Positions 1 through 7,287 of a DNA stretch of 35,206 nucleotides are shown in pieces. The stretch covers positions 1-35,206 of the forward strand of contig JAUVHO010000023.1 of the NCBI GenBank assembly GCA_030593295.1, given 5' to 3'. The translations under genes and the position numbers were made by a program. A model generated the notes under the pieces. That model was not told the origin of the DNA. It was given only the letters and a program-made list of their open reading frames with translations, and searched no databases. The number at the start of each line of letters is the position of its first letter. The stretch's first letter is position 1. This stretch comes from Methanomassiliicoccales archaeon (GTDB taxonomy: Archaea; Thermoplasmatota; Thermoplasmata; RBG-16-68-12; SOIM01).

Positions 1-1
1 G

Positions 2-1291
2 GACGGGCAAGTTGTCCCACTGCATCAGGAGAAGAAGGACTCCATCAACCGCGCTACCGAAGCCATGGCGATGAAGGGTCTGAGGACCTTGGCACTTGCC
101 TATCGACCCCTTCCTGACGATCTCACTGATTTCTCCGAGGAGGTCGTGGAGAAGGACCTCATATTCCTTGGACATGTCGGCATGATCGATGCTCCCAGGT
201 CCGACGCTATGAAGGCCATCGAGGAGTGCAAGCAGGCTGGGATACATGTTGTGATGATCACCGGCGACCACAAGCTGACGGCGACGGCGGTTGCAAAGGA
301 AATGGGGCTCATCGAGGAACACGTCGACCATGCGCTCACAGGGAGTGAGCTGTCCAAGATGTCTGATCAGGAACTCCACGATCAAGTCGAGTACACGCCC
401 GTTTACGCGCGCGTCTCCCCCGCCGACAAGTTGAGAATCATCGATGCCTGGAAGAAGAAGGGTCACATCGTTGCCATGACCGGCGATGGCGTGAATGATG
501 CACCAGCACTGAAGAAGGCGGACATAGGGGTCGCTATGGGGATCACCGGCACTGACGTTTCGAAGGAGTCCGCAGACATGATCCTGACCGATGACAACTT
601 CGCTTCCATCGTTCACTCGGTGGAAGAGGGTCGGTCTATCTACGACAACATCAGGAAGTTCGTTCTCTATCTTCTGTCCTGCAACACTGGCGAAGTTGCC
701 ACCATGTTCATCGCTACCCTGATCTTCGTCGATCCTAGTATACTGCCGTTCTTCCTGCCAGTCCAGATATTGTGGATGAACCTCGTCACTGATGGACTCC
801 CGGCCCTCGCGTTGGGGGTCGAGCCCGCAGATCCGAATGTAATGGAAAGGAAACCCAGGGACCCGAACGAGCCGCCCATTACAAGGGACATGATCGCCAT
901 CATGATCGCAGTCGGCCTCATCATGGCTTTCGGCACGCTTTTGATCTTCCACCTGGAGTTCAGTGCAGGAGTCGGTGTTGATAGGGCGAGGACAATGGCC
1001 TTTTCTACCTTGGTGCTGTTCCAGATGTTCTTCGTGTTCTCTGCCAGGTCGCCTTACATCCCGCTGCATAAGCTCGGATTCCTGGGGAACAAGAAGCTGA
1101 TACTCGCGGTCGCGGTCTCCATTCTCCTGCAGTTGATGATCATCTATGTCCCACCTCTCCAGACGGCCTTCTCCACATCCCCGTTGGAGCTGATGGACTG
1201 GTTTTGGATGATACTGACAGCCTCGTCGGTTCTCATAATCATGGAATCGTTCAAAACGTGGCGGTACCGGAGAAGGTCCGCGCCCACCTAG
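2..1291 (+). CDS. P-type Ca2+-transporting ATPase, C-terminal part (5'-truncated by window edge)
   Basis: The reading frame is open from base 2, so the Met at 65 is internal and the gene starts outside the window. What remains (429 codons) is the end of the nucleotide-binding domain, the phosphorylation-domain motifs MITGD and TGDGVNDAP, the hinge segment that follows, and the C-terminal membrane domain. The membrane motifs NTGEV and MNLVTDGLPALALG followed by a PRDP stretch are those of the P2 (SERCA/PMCA-like) calcium pumps. The enzyme would use ATP to export Ca2+ or a similar divalent cation across the cytoplasmic membrane. The phosphorylated Asp (DKTGT) and the TM4 ion site lie upstream and cannot be seen, so the exact ion is inferred from family resemblance. 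The gene converges on a decayed epimerase copy that begins right after its stop codon. Confidence 0.93.
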   Translation, partial: DGQVVPLHQEKKDSINRATEAMAMKGLRTLALAYRPLPDDLTDFSEEVVEKDLIFLGHVGMIDAPRSDAMKAIEECKQAGIHVVMITGDHKLTATAVAKEMGLIEEHVDHALTGSELSKMSDQELHDQVEYTPVYARVSPADKLRIIDAWKKKGHIVAMTGDGVNDAPALKKADIGVAMGITGTDVSKESADMILTDDNFASIVHSVEEGRSIYDNIRKFVLYLLSCNTGEVATMFIATLIFVDPSILPFFLPVQILWMNLVTDGLPALALGVEPADPNVMERKPRDPNEPPITRDMIAIMIAVGLIMAFGTLLIFHLEFSAGVGVDRARTMAFSTLVLFQMFFVFSARSPYIPLHKLGFLGNKKLILAVAVSILLQLMIIYVPPLQTAFSTSPLELMDWFWMILTASSVLIIMESFKTWRYRRRSAPT

Positions 1292-1606
1292 GAGATCTGG
1301 CCAGTTCTACACCGATTATTCTGGAGATCCTCTCACCCGCTTTTCCATCTCCGTAACTCTCCCCTCTCCCCATCCGGTTCGAAGGTCCTTACAGCGTCCA
1401 GGATCTTATCCTTATCACCTCCCACCAGAACATTCCACCCGTCCTTCACGGTCTCCACCCACTCGGTCTCTTCCCTGAGGGCGATGCAGGGCAGCATCAT
1501 ACATAACGTCCCCGACAGTGTGGACCCCTTTTGTCATTCCTTCCATCTCGAGGTTCTCGACCGCTGTCTTCGTCAGGCCATACTGCCCGATCCCCTTCTG
1601 CCTCGG
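1292..1606 (-). pseudogene. Decayed UDP-N-acetylglucosamine 2-epimerase-like gene remnant
   Basis: Read on the minus strand, this stretch encodes pieces that line up with the intact epimerase at 4705-5769. TAVENLEMEGMTKGVH and VGDVMYDAALH match residues 148-175. CIALREETEWVETVKDGWNV matches residues 291-310. YGDGKAGERISRII matches the last 20 residues. Residues 1 to about 145 are absent. Residues about 176-290 are deleted at roughly 1484-1489, and the deletion changes frame. A second frame change (about 2 bases lost) lies near 1361-1375. A 44-base block at 1433-1476 is identical to 4844-4887, while the rest is clearly diverged. It cannot make an epimerase. The 5' boundary is approximate. Confidence 0.85.
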
Positions 1607-1625
1607 GGGATATAGTGTCAATATT

Positions 1626-1640
1626 CCAAAATATACGTAT
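1626..1640 (+). promoter_or_regulatory. TATA-like promoter of the AbrB-like gene, with ATACGTAT palindrome
   Basis: The sequence CCAAAATATACGTAT looks like an archaeal BRE plus TATA box. Its centre is about 27 nt before the ATG at 1663, which predicts a leaderless transcript. The box contains the palindrome ATACGTAT (1633-1640), and the 10-mer ATATACGTAT recurs at 2092-2101. Confidence 0.5.
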
Positions 1641-1662
1641 TTGTTCGATGTCGTGGATAATT

Positions 1663-1848
1663 ATGCAACTGGACCTGGACAGAGTTCTTCACATAGAAGA
1701 GACAACCGTTACAGTGAGCGGCTATCGTCACAGGACAACCATCCCCTCATCTATCTTTGTGCATCTCAAGCTTCAAAACGGGGACGCCATAAGGTGGATT
1801 CTCACCAAGGATGGGGCCGTGACCGTGATGAGAGTTGAGGCTGACTAG
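1663..1848 (+). CDS. Small AbrB/SpoVT-like (swapped-hairpin) DNA-binding protein
   Basis: This is a 61-residue protein that is essentially one domain. The core, from TVTVSGYRHRTTIPSS through LKLQNGDAIRWILTKDGAV to a final beta strand, follows the pattern of AbrB-type swapped-hairpin domains: a strand, R-x-TIP, a short helix, GD, then two strands. Such proteins bind DNA as dimers and act as regulators or antitoxins. The ATG at 1663 was chosen because the TATA-like box sits at leaderless distance and no Shine-Dalgarno is present. An in-frame ATG at 1648 would add five residues. No toxin partner is adjacent. A function in controlling itself and the downstream 2.1-4.5 kb genes is inferred from a shared promoter palindrome. 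The assignment rests on pattern recognition and is moderate. Confidence 0.6.
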   Translation: MQLDLDRVLHIEETTVTVSGYRHRTTIPSSIFVHLKLQNGDAIRWILTKDGAVTVMRVEAD

Positions 1849-2086
1849 AGATCTCTTGGAGTTGCCCGGATACACATTCTCCCAAGAACTACCAGACTTG
1901 CTTTTCTGAAATGCGACAAGTTGCCCCATCCACGTTCTGAGTATTCACTCACTGCATATTTCGGGTGGTCTGGATTGCTTTCAGACTTCATTCTGAGATT
2001 GTCAGGCAGAATGCAGCATTTTTGAATGTCGATCCTCCTTGCTCCGCTTTCAGGAATCTACGGTAATGATTATAAACATAACACTA

Positions 2087-2101
2087 GTATTATATACGTA
2101 T
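2087..2101 (+). promoter_or_regulatory. Putative TATA promoter/operator upstream of the stress-protein/transporter operon
   Basis: GTATTATATACGTAT carries a TATA-like core and the same 10-mer (ATATACGTAT, 2092-2101) found in the AbrB-like gene promoter. A start site near 2118 would give a leader of about 250 nt before the gene at 2375, or about 35 nt before the small ORF at 2153. A second TATA-like sequence lies at 2070-2077. Confidence 0.4.
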
Positions 2102-2152
2102 CGACTGATTTTGGCATATGGTATGAGGGTGTGACATTGGGGGAAAAGACAA

Positions 2153-2350
2153 ATGGTGCTCAAACTGGGTTCTTTGGTGTTTTTCGCTCTGGCCTTTGTA
2201 AGAATGGAAGATGAAGAGAAGTTCTATCAGAAGAAAAGTGCGGTAATAGAAGCCAATCAACGCGGTGATTACCCCCCTTCTCCCGTTGGAGGCTCAAATC
2301 TCGTTACAACAGTCTTACGGCATCTGAGATTAGGCAAACACACATGGTGA
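2153..2350 (+). CDS. Possible small protein, unrecognised
   Basis: This is a 65-codon open frame. It starts with a hydrophobic stretch (LGSLVFFALAFV) followed by a charged segment (RMEDEEKFYQKK). A purine-rich GGGGGA lies about 8 nt before the ATG, and a TATA-like box lies about 60 nt upstream. It ends 24 nt before the universal-stress-like gene and could be a short membrane or leader peptide of that operon. No family was recognised, and the second half looks like random translation. It may equally be non-coding leader. Confidence 0.18.
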   Translation: MVLKLGSLVFFALAFVRMEDEEKFYQKKSAVIEANQRGDYPPSPVGGSNLVTTVLRHLRLGKHTW

Positions 2351-2374
2351 GAAGTCCAAGAAGCAGGTGCCTCA

Positions 2375-3202
2375 ATGTTCCAGAAAATACTCGTTCTAGC
2401 GGACAACTACAAACTGATTGACTTTCTTCTCAGATATACTCCTCGTGTTTTCCCTTTGTCGGAATATCATGTTCTCAGCACCATAGACTTCGGATACGAC
2501 ATCATATCAGTGACCCCCTACGTCGAAGACACCTTGGAAGATAGCGCACTTCGGGCCATGCTTCATTGCGCATCAGTTCTTGAGGAGGCAGGAATAGACA
2601 GTCGAAAGACGATAAAGAAAGGGAACTTCCAGGCCATAGTGGACAAATATGTTAGGGAGAACGAGATTGATCTCGTGGCCATCGAGACCTACATCGACGA
2701 AGAGAAGAAGAAATCGCACTTCTCCGAACATTTGGAGGGGCTGTTCAGAGCCGTGAAGATACCCATTCTCTTCATGGACAGACCGGCCGATCTGAAGAAA
2801 CCCGAATCTGTGTGCATTCTCTATAGTGGCACGGGACATTCTGAAGAAGCCGCCAGCCTCGGAATGAGACTTTCCAAGTGGCTGGGAGCTTTCTGCACAA
2901 TCCTCTATGTTGGAAGGCTCAAGAGCAGTCAGGTGTTCCCACATCTGGAAGGGAAGGCAGAAAAGATTGGCGTCCGCGTGGAAATTGATTTTGTTGGACA
3001 TACATCGGCTAGAGAACTGGCCGAAACCATCGGGAGCCATGACCTGTTTGTAACCAGCCGAGGGGGGCAGAGCTGGAAGGATAGAGTGATCATGGCTATC
3101 AAGAGACTTCCTTTGAAGAACATCGAGATTGGGGCGATCATGTACGCTCCAATTCCTACGATTCTTGTCGGGGAAACTCCGGGAGTGAGCCATGGCTACT
3201 GA
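2375..3202 (+). CDS. Two-domain universal-stress-protein (UspA)-like protein
   Basis: The protein has 275 residues and looks like two tandem UspA-type alpha/beta domains. The first begins MFQKILVLADN, with a helix/strand pattern running to IPILFMDRP near residue 135. The second begins near residue 145 with SVCILYSGTGHSEEAASLGM and ends with TILVG. UspA proteins are cytoplasmic, some bind ATP, and they often modulate a partner transporter. A clear G-2x-G-9x-G(S/T) ATP-binding motif is not obvious in either half, so nucleotide binding is uncertain. AGGTG lies 7 nt before the ATG. The end overlaps the start of the transporter gene by 11 bases, indicating translational coupling. A regulatory role for that transporter is inferred from this coupling. 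Confidence 0.65.
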   Translation: MFQKILVLADNYKLIDFLLRYTPRVFPLSEYHVLSTIDFGYDIISVTPYVEDTLEDSALRAMLHCASVLEEAGIDSRKTIKKGNFQAIVDKYVRENEIDLVAIETYIDEEKKKSHFSEHLEGLFRAVKIPILFMDRPADLKKPESVCILYSGTGHSEEAASLGMRLSKWLGAFCTILYVGRLKSSQVFPHLEGKAEKIGVRVEIDFVGHTSARELAETIGSHDLFVTSRGGQSWKDRVIMAIKRLPLKNIEIGAIMYAPIPTILVGETPGVSHGY

Positions 3203-4514
3203 TGCACAGATAATCACTGCCGTCATCTTCGTGTTCACCTTCGTTCTCATAGCATCCGAGAAGCTGCACAGAACAACCTCGGCTCTCTTCGGTGCGATGC
3301 TCATGATTATTGCAGGAACAGTAATGAGCTTCTACGACACCTCGAAAGGTTTCGGCGCCATCGATTTCAACACCATCGGCCTTCTTTTGGGGATGATGAT
3401 CATCGTTGGGGTGATCATGGAAACTGGCTTCTTTGACTGCATCGCCATAAAGATGGCGAAAATAGCCAAAGGGGACATTTGGAAGATAATGTTGATGTTT
3501 ATGGTGGCGACCGCAGTAGCGTCAGCCTTCTTGGACAATGTTACAACTGTCCTCCTAATGATCCCCATCACTGTTACAATCGCCAATACGCTGGAAATAA
3601 AGGCCACTCCCCTGATAATGGCAGAGATACTCGCATCGAACATTGGTGGTGCGTCGACAGTGATTGGAGATCCTCCCAATATCATGATAGCAAGCTATGC
3701 GGAGATACCTTTTCTGACGTTCATCCTTAACATAGGCCCCATAATAATCGTAACAATGCTTATTTCGATCTTTCTTCTGAAGTGGATGTACAAAGAGGAT
3801 CTGAAGCAGGAACCCAAGCACGTAGAGATTCTGATGGAAAAAGATGAGTGGAAGGAAATCAAGAACATGCCGGTTCTGAAGAAGTCGATGGTAGTGTTCG
3901 GGGCTGTGATTGTCTTATTCCTGGTTCATCACACTCTCCACATTCCAATCGCGGTTGTAGCCTTAATGGGAGCCATCACCATCTTGGTCTGGGCAGGGAT
4001 TCATCCCGGGGATGCATTACAGCATGTCCATTGGTCCACCCTCTTCTTCTTCGTGGGACTCTTCATACTGGTCGGAGGTGTGGTGGAGGTGGGGATCATG
4101 GATCTACTCGCGGGAGGATTAGAAACTCTCACAGGTGGCAATCTCTTCGTTGCGCTCCTTTTCATATTATGGGTTTCAGCCTTCGCGTCCGCTGTCATGA
4201 ACAACATACCTGCCACTGCGACCATGATACCGTTGATAGCAGCTTTGGCCGCAAGCCCGATATTTGCCCCCCAGCTGGCTTCATTCCACGTCAATCCAAT
4301 GTGGTGGGCCCTTTCCATCGGGGCGTGTTTGGGAGGAAACGGTTCGTTGGTAGGCGCCTCTGCAAATCTGGTGGCCGTCGGGTTGTCGGAGAAATTCGGG
4401 TACCCCATCGGATTCCGTGAATTCTTTGTCAAAGCATTCCCCTTCATGATCATTACCCTGTTAGTGGCAACCGTTCTGTTGATGGTCTCAGTCGGTCTGC
4501 AGGTGATTATGTGA
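3192..4514 (+). CDS. ArsB/NhaD-type ion transporter (ion transporter superfamily)
   Basis: This is a 440-residue polytopic protein with about 11 membrane segments. The paired motifs AFLDNVTTVLLMIP (about residue 113) and NIGGASTVIGDPPNIM (about residue 148) are diagnostic for the ArsB/NhaD/P-protein branch of the ion transporter superfamily. The mirrored second-half motifs VMNNIPATATMIP and GNGSLVGASANLVA agree. A cytoplasmic loop (WMYKEDLKQEPKHVE onward) separates the halves. Members export arsenite or exchange Na+ and H+, while others carry organic anions, and the substrate cannot be decided here. No arsR, arsA or arsC gene is nearby. The start overlaps the preceding universal-stress-like gene and has GGAGTGA just upstream, so the two are co-translated. 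The length is normal for the family. Confidence 0.85.
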   Translation: MATDAQIITAVIFVFTFVLIASEKLHRTTSALFGAMLMIIAGTVMSFYDTSKGFGAIDFNTIGLLLGMMIIVGVIMETGFFDCIAIKMAKIAKGDIWKIMLMFMVATAVASAFLDNVTTVLLMIPITVTIANTLEIKATPLIMAEILASNIGGASTVIGDPPNIMIASYAEIPFLTFILNIGPIIIVTMLISIFLLKWMYKEDLKQEPKHVEILMEKDEWKEIKNMPVLKKSMVVFGAVIVLFLVHHTLHIPIAVVALMGAITILVWAGIHPGDALQHVHWSTLFFFVGLFILVGGVVEVGIMDLLAGGLETLTGGNLFVALLFILWVSAFASAVMNNIPATATMIPLIAALAASPIFAPQLASFHVNPMWWALSIGACLGGNGSLVGASANLVAVGLSEKFGYPIGFREFFVKAFPFMIITLLVATVLLMVSVGLQVIM

Positions 4515-4704
4515 TTGCGGATCTTATGGATCTGAGTTTGGGCTTCGAGGGCTCATCGACCACTGGATTCGCGCTCTTGTCTTGATGTATGGCCAGCGTA
4601 CCCTCAGCGACTTACTTGGATCATGAGGATGTGTATGTTCCTCCCTCCATAGCAGTTGCCAGATGCTCAGAACTCAAGATGACAAAATCCTTCCACGCGT
4701 GCGT

Positions 4705-5769
4705 CTATGCCAGTTCATCATCAATGATCTTGGCCATCTTCTCGCTCGCCTTCCCATCCCCGTAGCTCTCCCTTCTCTCCCCCTTCGGTTCGAAGGTCCT
4801 GATGGCATCCAGGATTCTCTCCCTGTTCGCCCCTACCAGGACGTTCCACCCGTCCTTCACGGTCTCCACCCACTCGGTCTCTTCCCTCAATGTAATGCAT
4901 GGCACCCCGTGGAAGTAGGCTTCCTTCTGCACCCCTCCGCTGTCAGTGAGGATCTTCTTGGCGTTCATGGCCAGATAGGTGAAATCCAGGTATCCAGCTG
5001 GTTCTATGAGCTTGATCGCCTCGTCCAGCTTGGCGTGGAGCTTGAACTTCTTGAGGGATTTGAGCGTCCTCGGATGGACCGGAAGGACGATGGTCTCACC
5101 GGACGATATCAGAGCATCCACAATCGCTTCCAGGTTCTCTCTCTTATCGGTGTTCGAAGGCCTGTGAACCGTGACCAATAGGTATTCCTTCTTCCTCAAT
5201 CCCAGTTTCTCGAGCATCTGGCTCTTCATAGCAAGTTCTTTGTTGTGCAGTGCGGCGTCGTACATCACATCCCCGACCAGATGAACTCCTTTGGTGATCC
5301 CTTCCTTTTTCAGGTTCTCCACCGCGGTCGTCGTTGGACAGAACAATAGTTGTGACATGCGGTCGACTAGGATCCGGTTTATCTCCTCAGGCATCTTGTT
5401 GTTGAAACTTCTAAGACCGGCTTCAACGTGGGCGACCGGGATGTGCACCTTCACTGCTGCCAATCCCCCTGCAAGAGTGGAGTTCGTATCTCCGTAGACC
5501 AGGACCAGGTCGGGTTCCTCATCCATCAGTATCTTCTCGACGCCCACAACCATCTTCCCCGTCTGCTCTGCGTGTGTACCTGAGCCCACTCCAAGATCGA
5601 AATCCGGCTTAGGTATCTTGAGTTCGTCAAAGAAGTTGCCGCTCATTGGGGGATCGTAATGCTGTCCGGTGTGGACGATGATCTCCTCATGACGCTTGCG
5701 GATCTCCTTGGAAACCTGGGCGGCCTTGATGAACTGGGGTCTTGCACCCACAACTGAAACGATCTTCAT
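4705..5769 (-). CDS. wecB: UDP-N-acetylglucosamine 2-epimerase family (WecB/WbpI-like)
   Basis: This is a 354-residue non-hydrolysing UDP-GlcNAc 2-epimerase family enzyme. It inverts C2 of UDP-GlcNAc (WecB) or of a UDP-2,3-diacetamido-glucuronate (WbpI). Family motifs are GARPQFIKA (8-16), HTGQHYD (33-39), GDTNSTLAGG (93-102), HVEAGLRSF (114-122), MPEEINR (126-132), HRPSNTD (202-208), HPRT (232-235), DSGGVQKEA (276-284) and REETEW (295-300). The ATG at 5769 begins the expected MKIVSVVGARP; the upstream 28 codons are not conserved-looking, and a TATA-like box fits this start. It diverges from the dehydrogenase gene at 5989. Because the locus also has the 3-oxidoreductase, 3-aminotransferase and N-acetyltransferase, a WbpI-like role is at least as likely as WecB. 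A degraded relative lies at 1292-1606. Confidence 0.9.
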   Translation of the reverse strand: MKIVSVVGARPQFIKAAQVSKEIRKRHEEIIVHTGQHYDPPMSGNFFDELKIPKPDFDLGVGSGTHAEQTGKMVVGVEKILMDEEPDLVLVYGDTNSTLAGGLAAVKVHIPVAHVEAGLRSFNNKMPEEINRILVDRMSQLLFCPTTTAVENLKKEGITKGVHLVGDVMYDAALHNKELAMKSQMLEKLGLRKKEYLLVTVHRPSNTDKRENLEAIVDALISSGETIVLPVHPRTLKSLKKFKLHAKLDEAIKLIEPAGYLDFTYLAMNAKKILTDSGGVQKEAYFHGVPCITLREETEWVETVKDGWNVLVGANRERILDAIRTFEPKGERRESYGDGKASEKMAKIIDDELA

Positions 5770-5794
5770 GAACGGCTCTCGAAAGTGATACGAA

Positions 5795-5802
5795 GTTAAA
5801 TG
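5795..5802 (-). promoter_or_regulatory. TATA-like box for the epimerase gene
   Basis: On the minus strand this reads CATTTAAC. Its centre is about 29 nt before the ATG at 5769, which fits a leaderless or near-leaderless start. Confidence 0.4.
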
Positions 5803-5955
5803 TTTTCTTGTCTTTGGCGTCCGCCGAGAACCATACAAATAGCACAAATCCATTGGCGTTCCAAATGATCAGGACCTGTGTTTCAGCAGGTTGGACCGTC
5901 TTCCTTCTGTATGTCTTCAGGAAACTTGACTGGTTGTAGCCTTCGGGCAATAAGG

Positions 5956-5962
5956 TTAATAT
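5956..5962 (+). promoter_or_regulatory. TATA-like box for the UDP-sugar dehydrogenase gene
   Basis: TTAATAT, preceded by the purine-rich AATAAGG, is centred 30 nt before the ATG at 5989. This predicts a leader of only a few nucleotides. Confidence 0.45.
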
Positions 5963-5988
5963 GGTCATGTTGTTCTTGTGACGACGCC

Positions 5989-7287
5989 ATGAAGAAAGTA
6001 GTGGTAGTTGGACTTGGGTACGTCGGCACTCCCGTCGCCTGCTGCTTCGCGAATGCCGGATTCAAAGTGGTTGGAATAGACATTGCCCAGTCAAAGATCG
6101 ATATGATCAACAGGGGCGAATCCCCCATCAAGGGCAAGGAGCCAGGACTGGACGAGCTTCTCAAGAAGGTCCACAAGGCAGGCAAGCTGAAAGCAACTGA
6201 CGATTACTCCGAATGCAAACGCGCCTACGCCATTTTGATCATGGTCGAGACCCCGGTGGATGACAAGAACATACCCAGATACAAGGCCCTGAGGTCCGCA
6301 CTTACATCGGTCGGGAAGAACCTCAGCAAAGACACGCTGGTCTCCATCGAATCAACCATTGCTCCGAGGACCACGACCGATCTGGTCAAACCTATCTTGG
6401 AAAAGGAGTCCGGCCTGATAGCAGGAGAGGATTTCTACCTCGCACACTGCCCCGAAAGGTTGAGGGCGGGCGTGCTTCTGGAGGCCATCACCAACTATAA
6501 CAAGATCATAGGCGGCATAAACGAAGCGAGTTCAAAGAAGGCCAAGGAGCTCTATAAGAAGATCATCAAGGCCAAGATATACGTCACCGACTCGCTCACG
6601 GCCGAGGTCACCAAGACCACCGAGAACGCATACAGGGATACGCAGATCGCTTTCGCGAATGAACTGGCCTATCTTTCCGAAGAGTTGGGAATAGACGTTT
6701 TCGAATTGAGGAAACTGGTCAACACCTCACTTTCCAGGGCCATGCACTTCCCCGGTTCGGGCGTCGGCGGTCATTGCCTGCCTAAGGATCCCTGGCTCTT
6801 GTTGCATGGTTCTGGGAAGACATTCAAACCCAAGTTGATACCTGTTGCGAGGGAGATCAACGACTCCATGCCTTTTCACATGATAGAGCTGGCCGAAGAA
6901 GCGATGAAAGAATCCGGCGTCACTCCAAAGAAAGCGAAGATAGCTGTCATGGGTTACGCGTTCATCGAGGATTCGGATGACACAAGGGACACGCCGGCTG
7001 CCCCAGTGATCAAGCACTTCATGGATATCGGATCGGAGGTCATCGTTCACGACCCGTACGTCAAAGCCGTGGATGGATTGGAGATGACTGGAGACCTCAA
7101 CAAGGCACTGGTAGGAGCGGACTGTGCGATCTTCGTGACCGCTCACTCACGCTACAAGAGCATGAAGCTGAAGAACCTGGTGCAGAAGATGAAGAACTCG
7201 ATAATCATCGATGGAAGGGACCTCTTCGAAAGGAAGAAATGCATCAAAGAAGGATTCGTCTACAAAGGCGTCGGCAAGAAGCACTAG
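5989..7287 (+). CDS. wecC: UDP-N-acetyl-hexosamine 6-dehydrogenase (WecC/WbpA-like)
   Basis: This is a 432-residue UDP-glucose/GDP-mannose dehydrogenase family enzyme. It oxidises C6 of a UDP-N-acetylhexosamine to the uronic acid with two NAD+. The N-terminal Rossmann motif is GLGYVGTPVA (8-17). HCPERLRAG (153-161) and EVTKTTENAYRD (206-217, Lys209 and Asn213) are substrate and catalytic elements. GSGVGGHCLPKDP (256-268) carries the catalytic Cys263, and a C-terminal UDP-binding domain follows. The ATG at 5989 begins MKKVVVVGLGYVG and has a TATA-like box at leaderless spacing. The stop codon overlaps that of the convergent oxidoreductase gene by 4 bases. Next to a 2-epimerase it could act on UDP-ManNAc (WecC); with the rest of the locus it more likely acts on UDP-GlcNAc (WbpA role). 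Confidence 0.9.
   Translation: MKKVVVVGLGYVGTPVACCFANAGFKVVGIDIAQSKIDMINRGESPIKGKEPGLDELLKKVHKAGKLKATDDYSECKRAYAILIMVETPVDDKNIPRYKALRSALTSVGKNLSKDTLVSIESTIAPRTTTDLVKPILEKESGLIAGEDFYLAHCPERLRAGVLLEAITNYNKIIGGINEASSKKAKELYKKIIKAKIYVTDSLTAEVTKTTENAYRDTQIAFANELAYLSEELGIDVFELRKLVNTSLSRAMHFPGSGVGGHCLPKDPWLLLHGSGKTFKPKLIPVAREINDSMPFHMIELAEEAMKESGVTPKKAKIAVMGYAFIEDSDDTRDTPAAPVIKHFMDIGSEVIVHDPYVKAVDGLEMTGDLNKALVGADCAIFVTAHSRYKSMKLKNLVQKMKNSIIIDGRDLFERKKCIKEGFVYKGVGKKH

Larger units (their letters stand above)
1849..2374. other. Gene-poor, AT-richer intergenic stretch
   Basis: About 525 bases separate the AbrB-like gene from the universal-stress-like gene. No convincing gene, RNA or repeat family was found. 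The part from about 2060 to 2110 is AT-rich and holds two TATA-like sequences (2070-2077 and 2089-2096). One weak small ORF (2153-2350) is listed separately. The base composition looks lower in GC than the flanking metabolic genes. Confidence 0.5.

Noticed and set aside
1518-1838. Two longer plus-strand ORFs that include the AbrB-like region (starts at 1518 and 1531)
   Set aside because: The upstream parts translate the antisense of the epimerase remnant and cross the TATA-like box. Only the segment from 1648/1663 in the second frame looks like a domain.
2026-2214. 62-codon plus-strand ORF in the gene-poor stretch
   Set aside because: There is no ribosome-binding site or domain pattern, and it overlaps the putative TATA boxes.
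2573-3304. 243-codon minus-strand ORF opposite the Usp-like and transporter genes
   Set aside because: Its composition is that of a shadow frame; it spans a gene boundary and shows no domain pattern.
3848-4420. 190-codon plus-strand ORF inside the transporter gene
   Set aside because: It is His/Gly/Arg-rich out-of-frame translation of the membrane-protein gene.
4515-4704. Possible RNA or regulatory element between the convergent transporter and epimerase genes
   Set aside because: The 190 bases lie between two stop codons, show no clear hairpin or promoter by eye, and are best treated as a terminator region of unknown detail.
4663-5181. 172-codon plus-strand ORF over the 3' half of wecB
   Set aside because: It is antisense to a strongly motif-supported epimerase, has no recognisable domain, and exists because of codon bias on the other strand.
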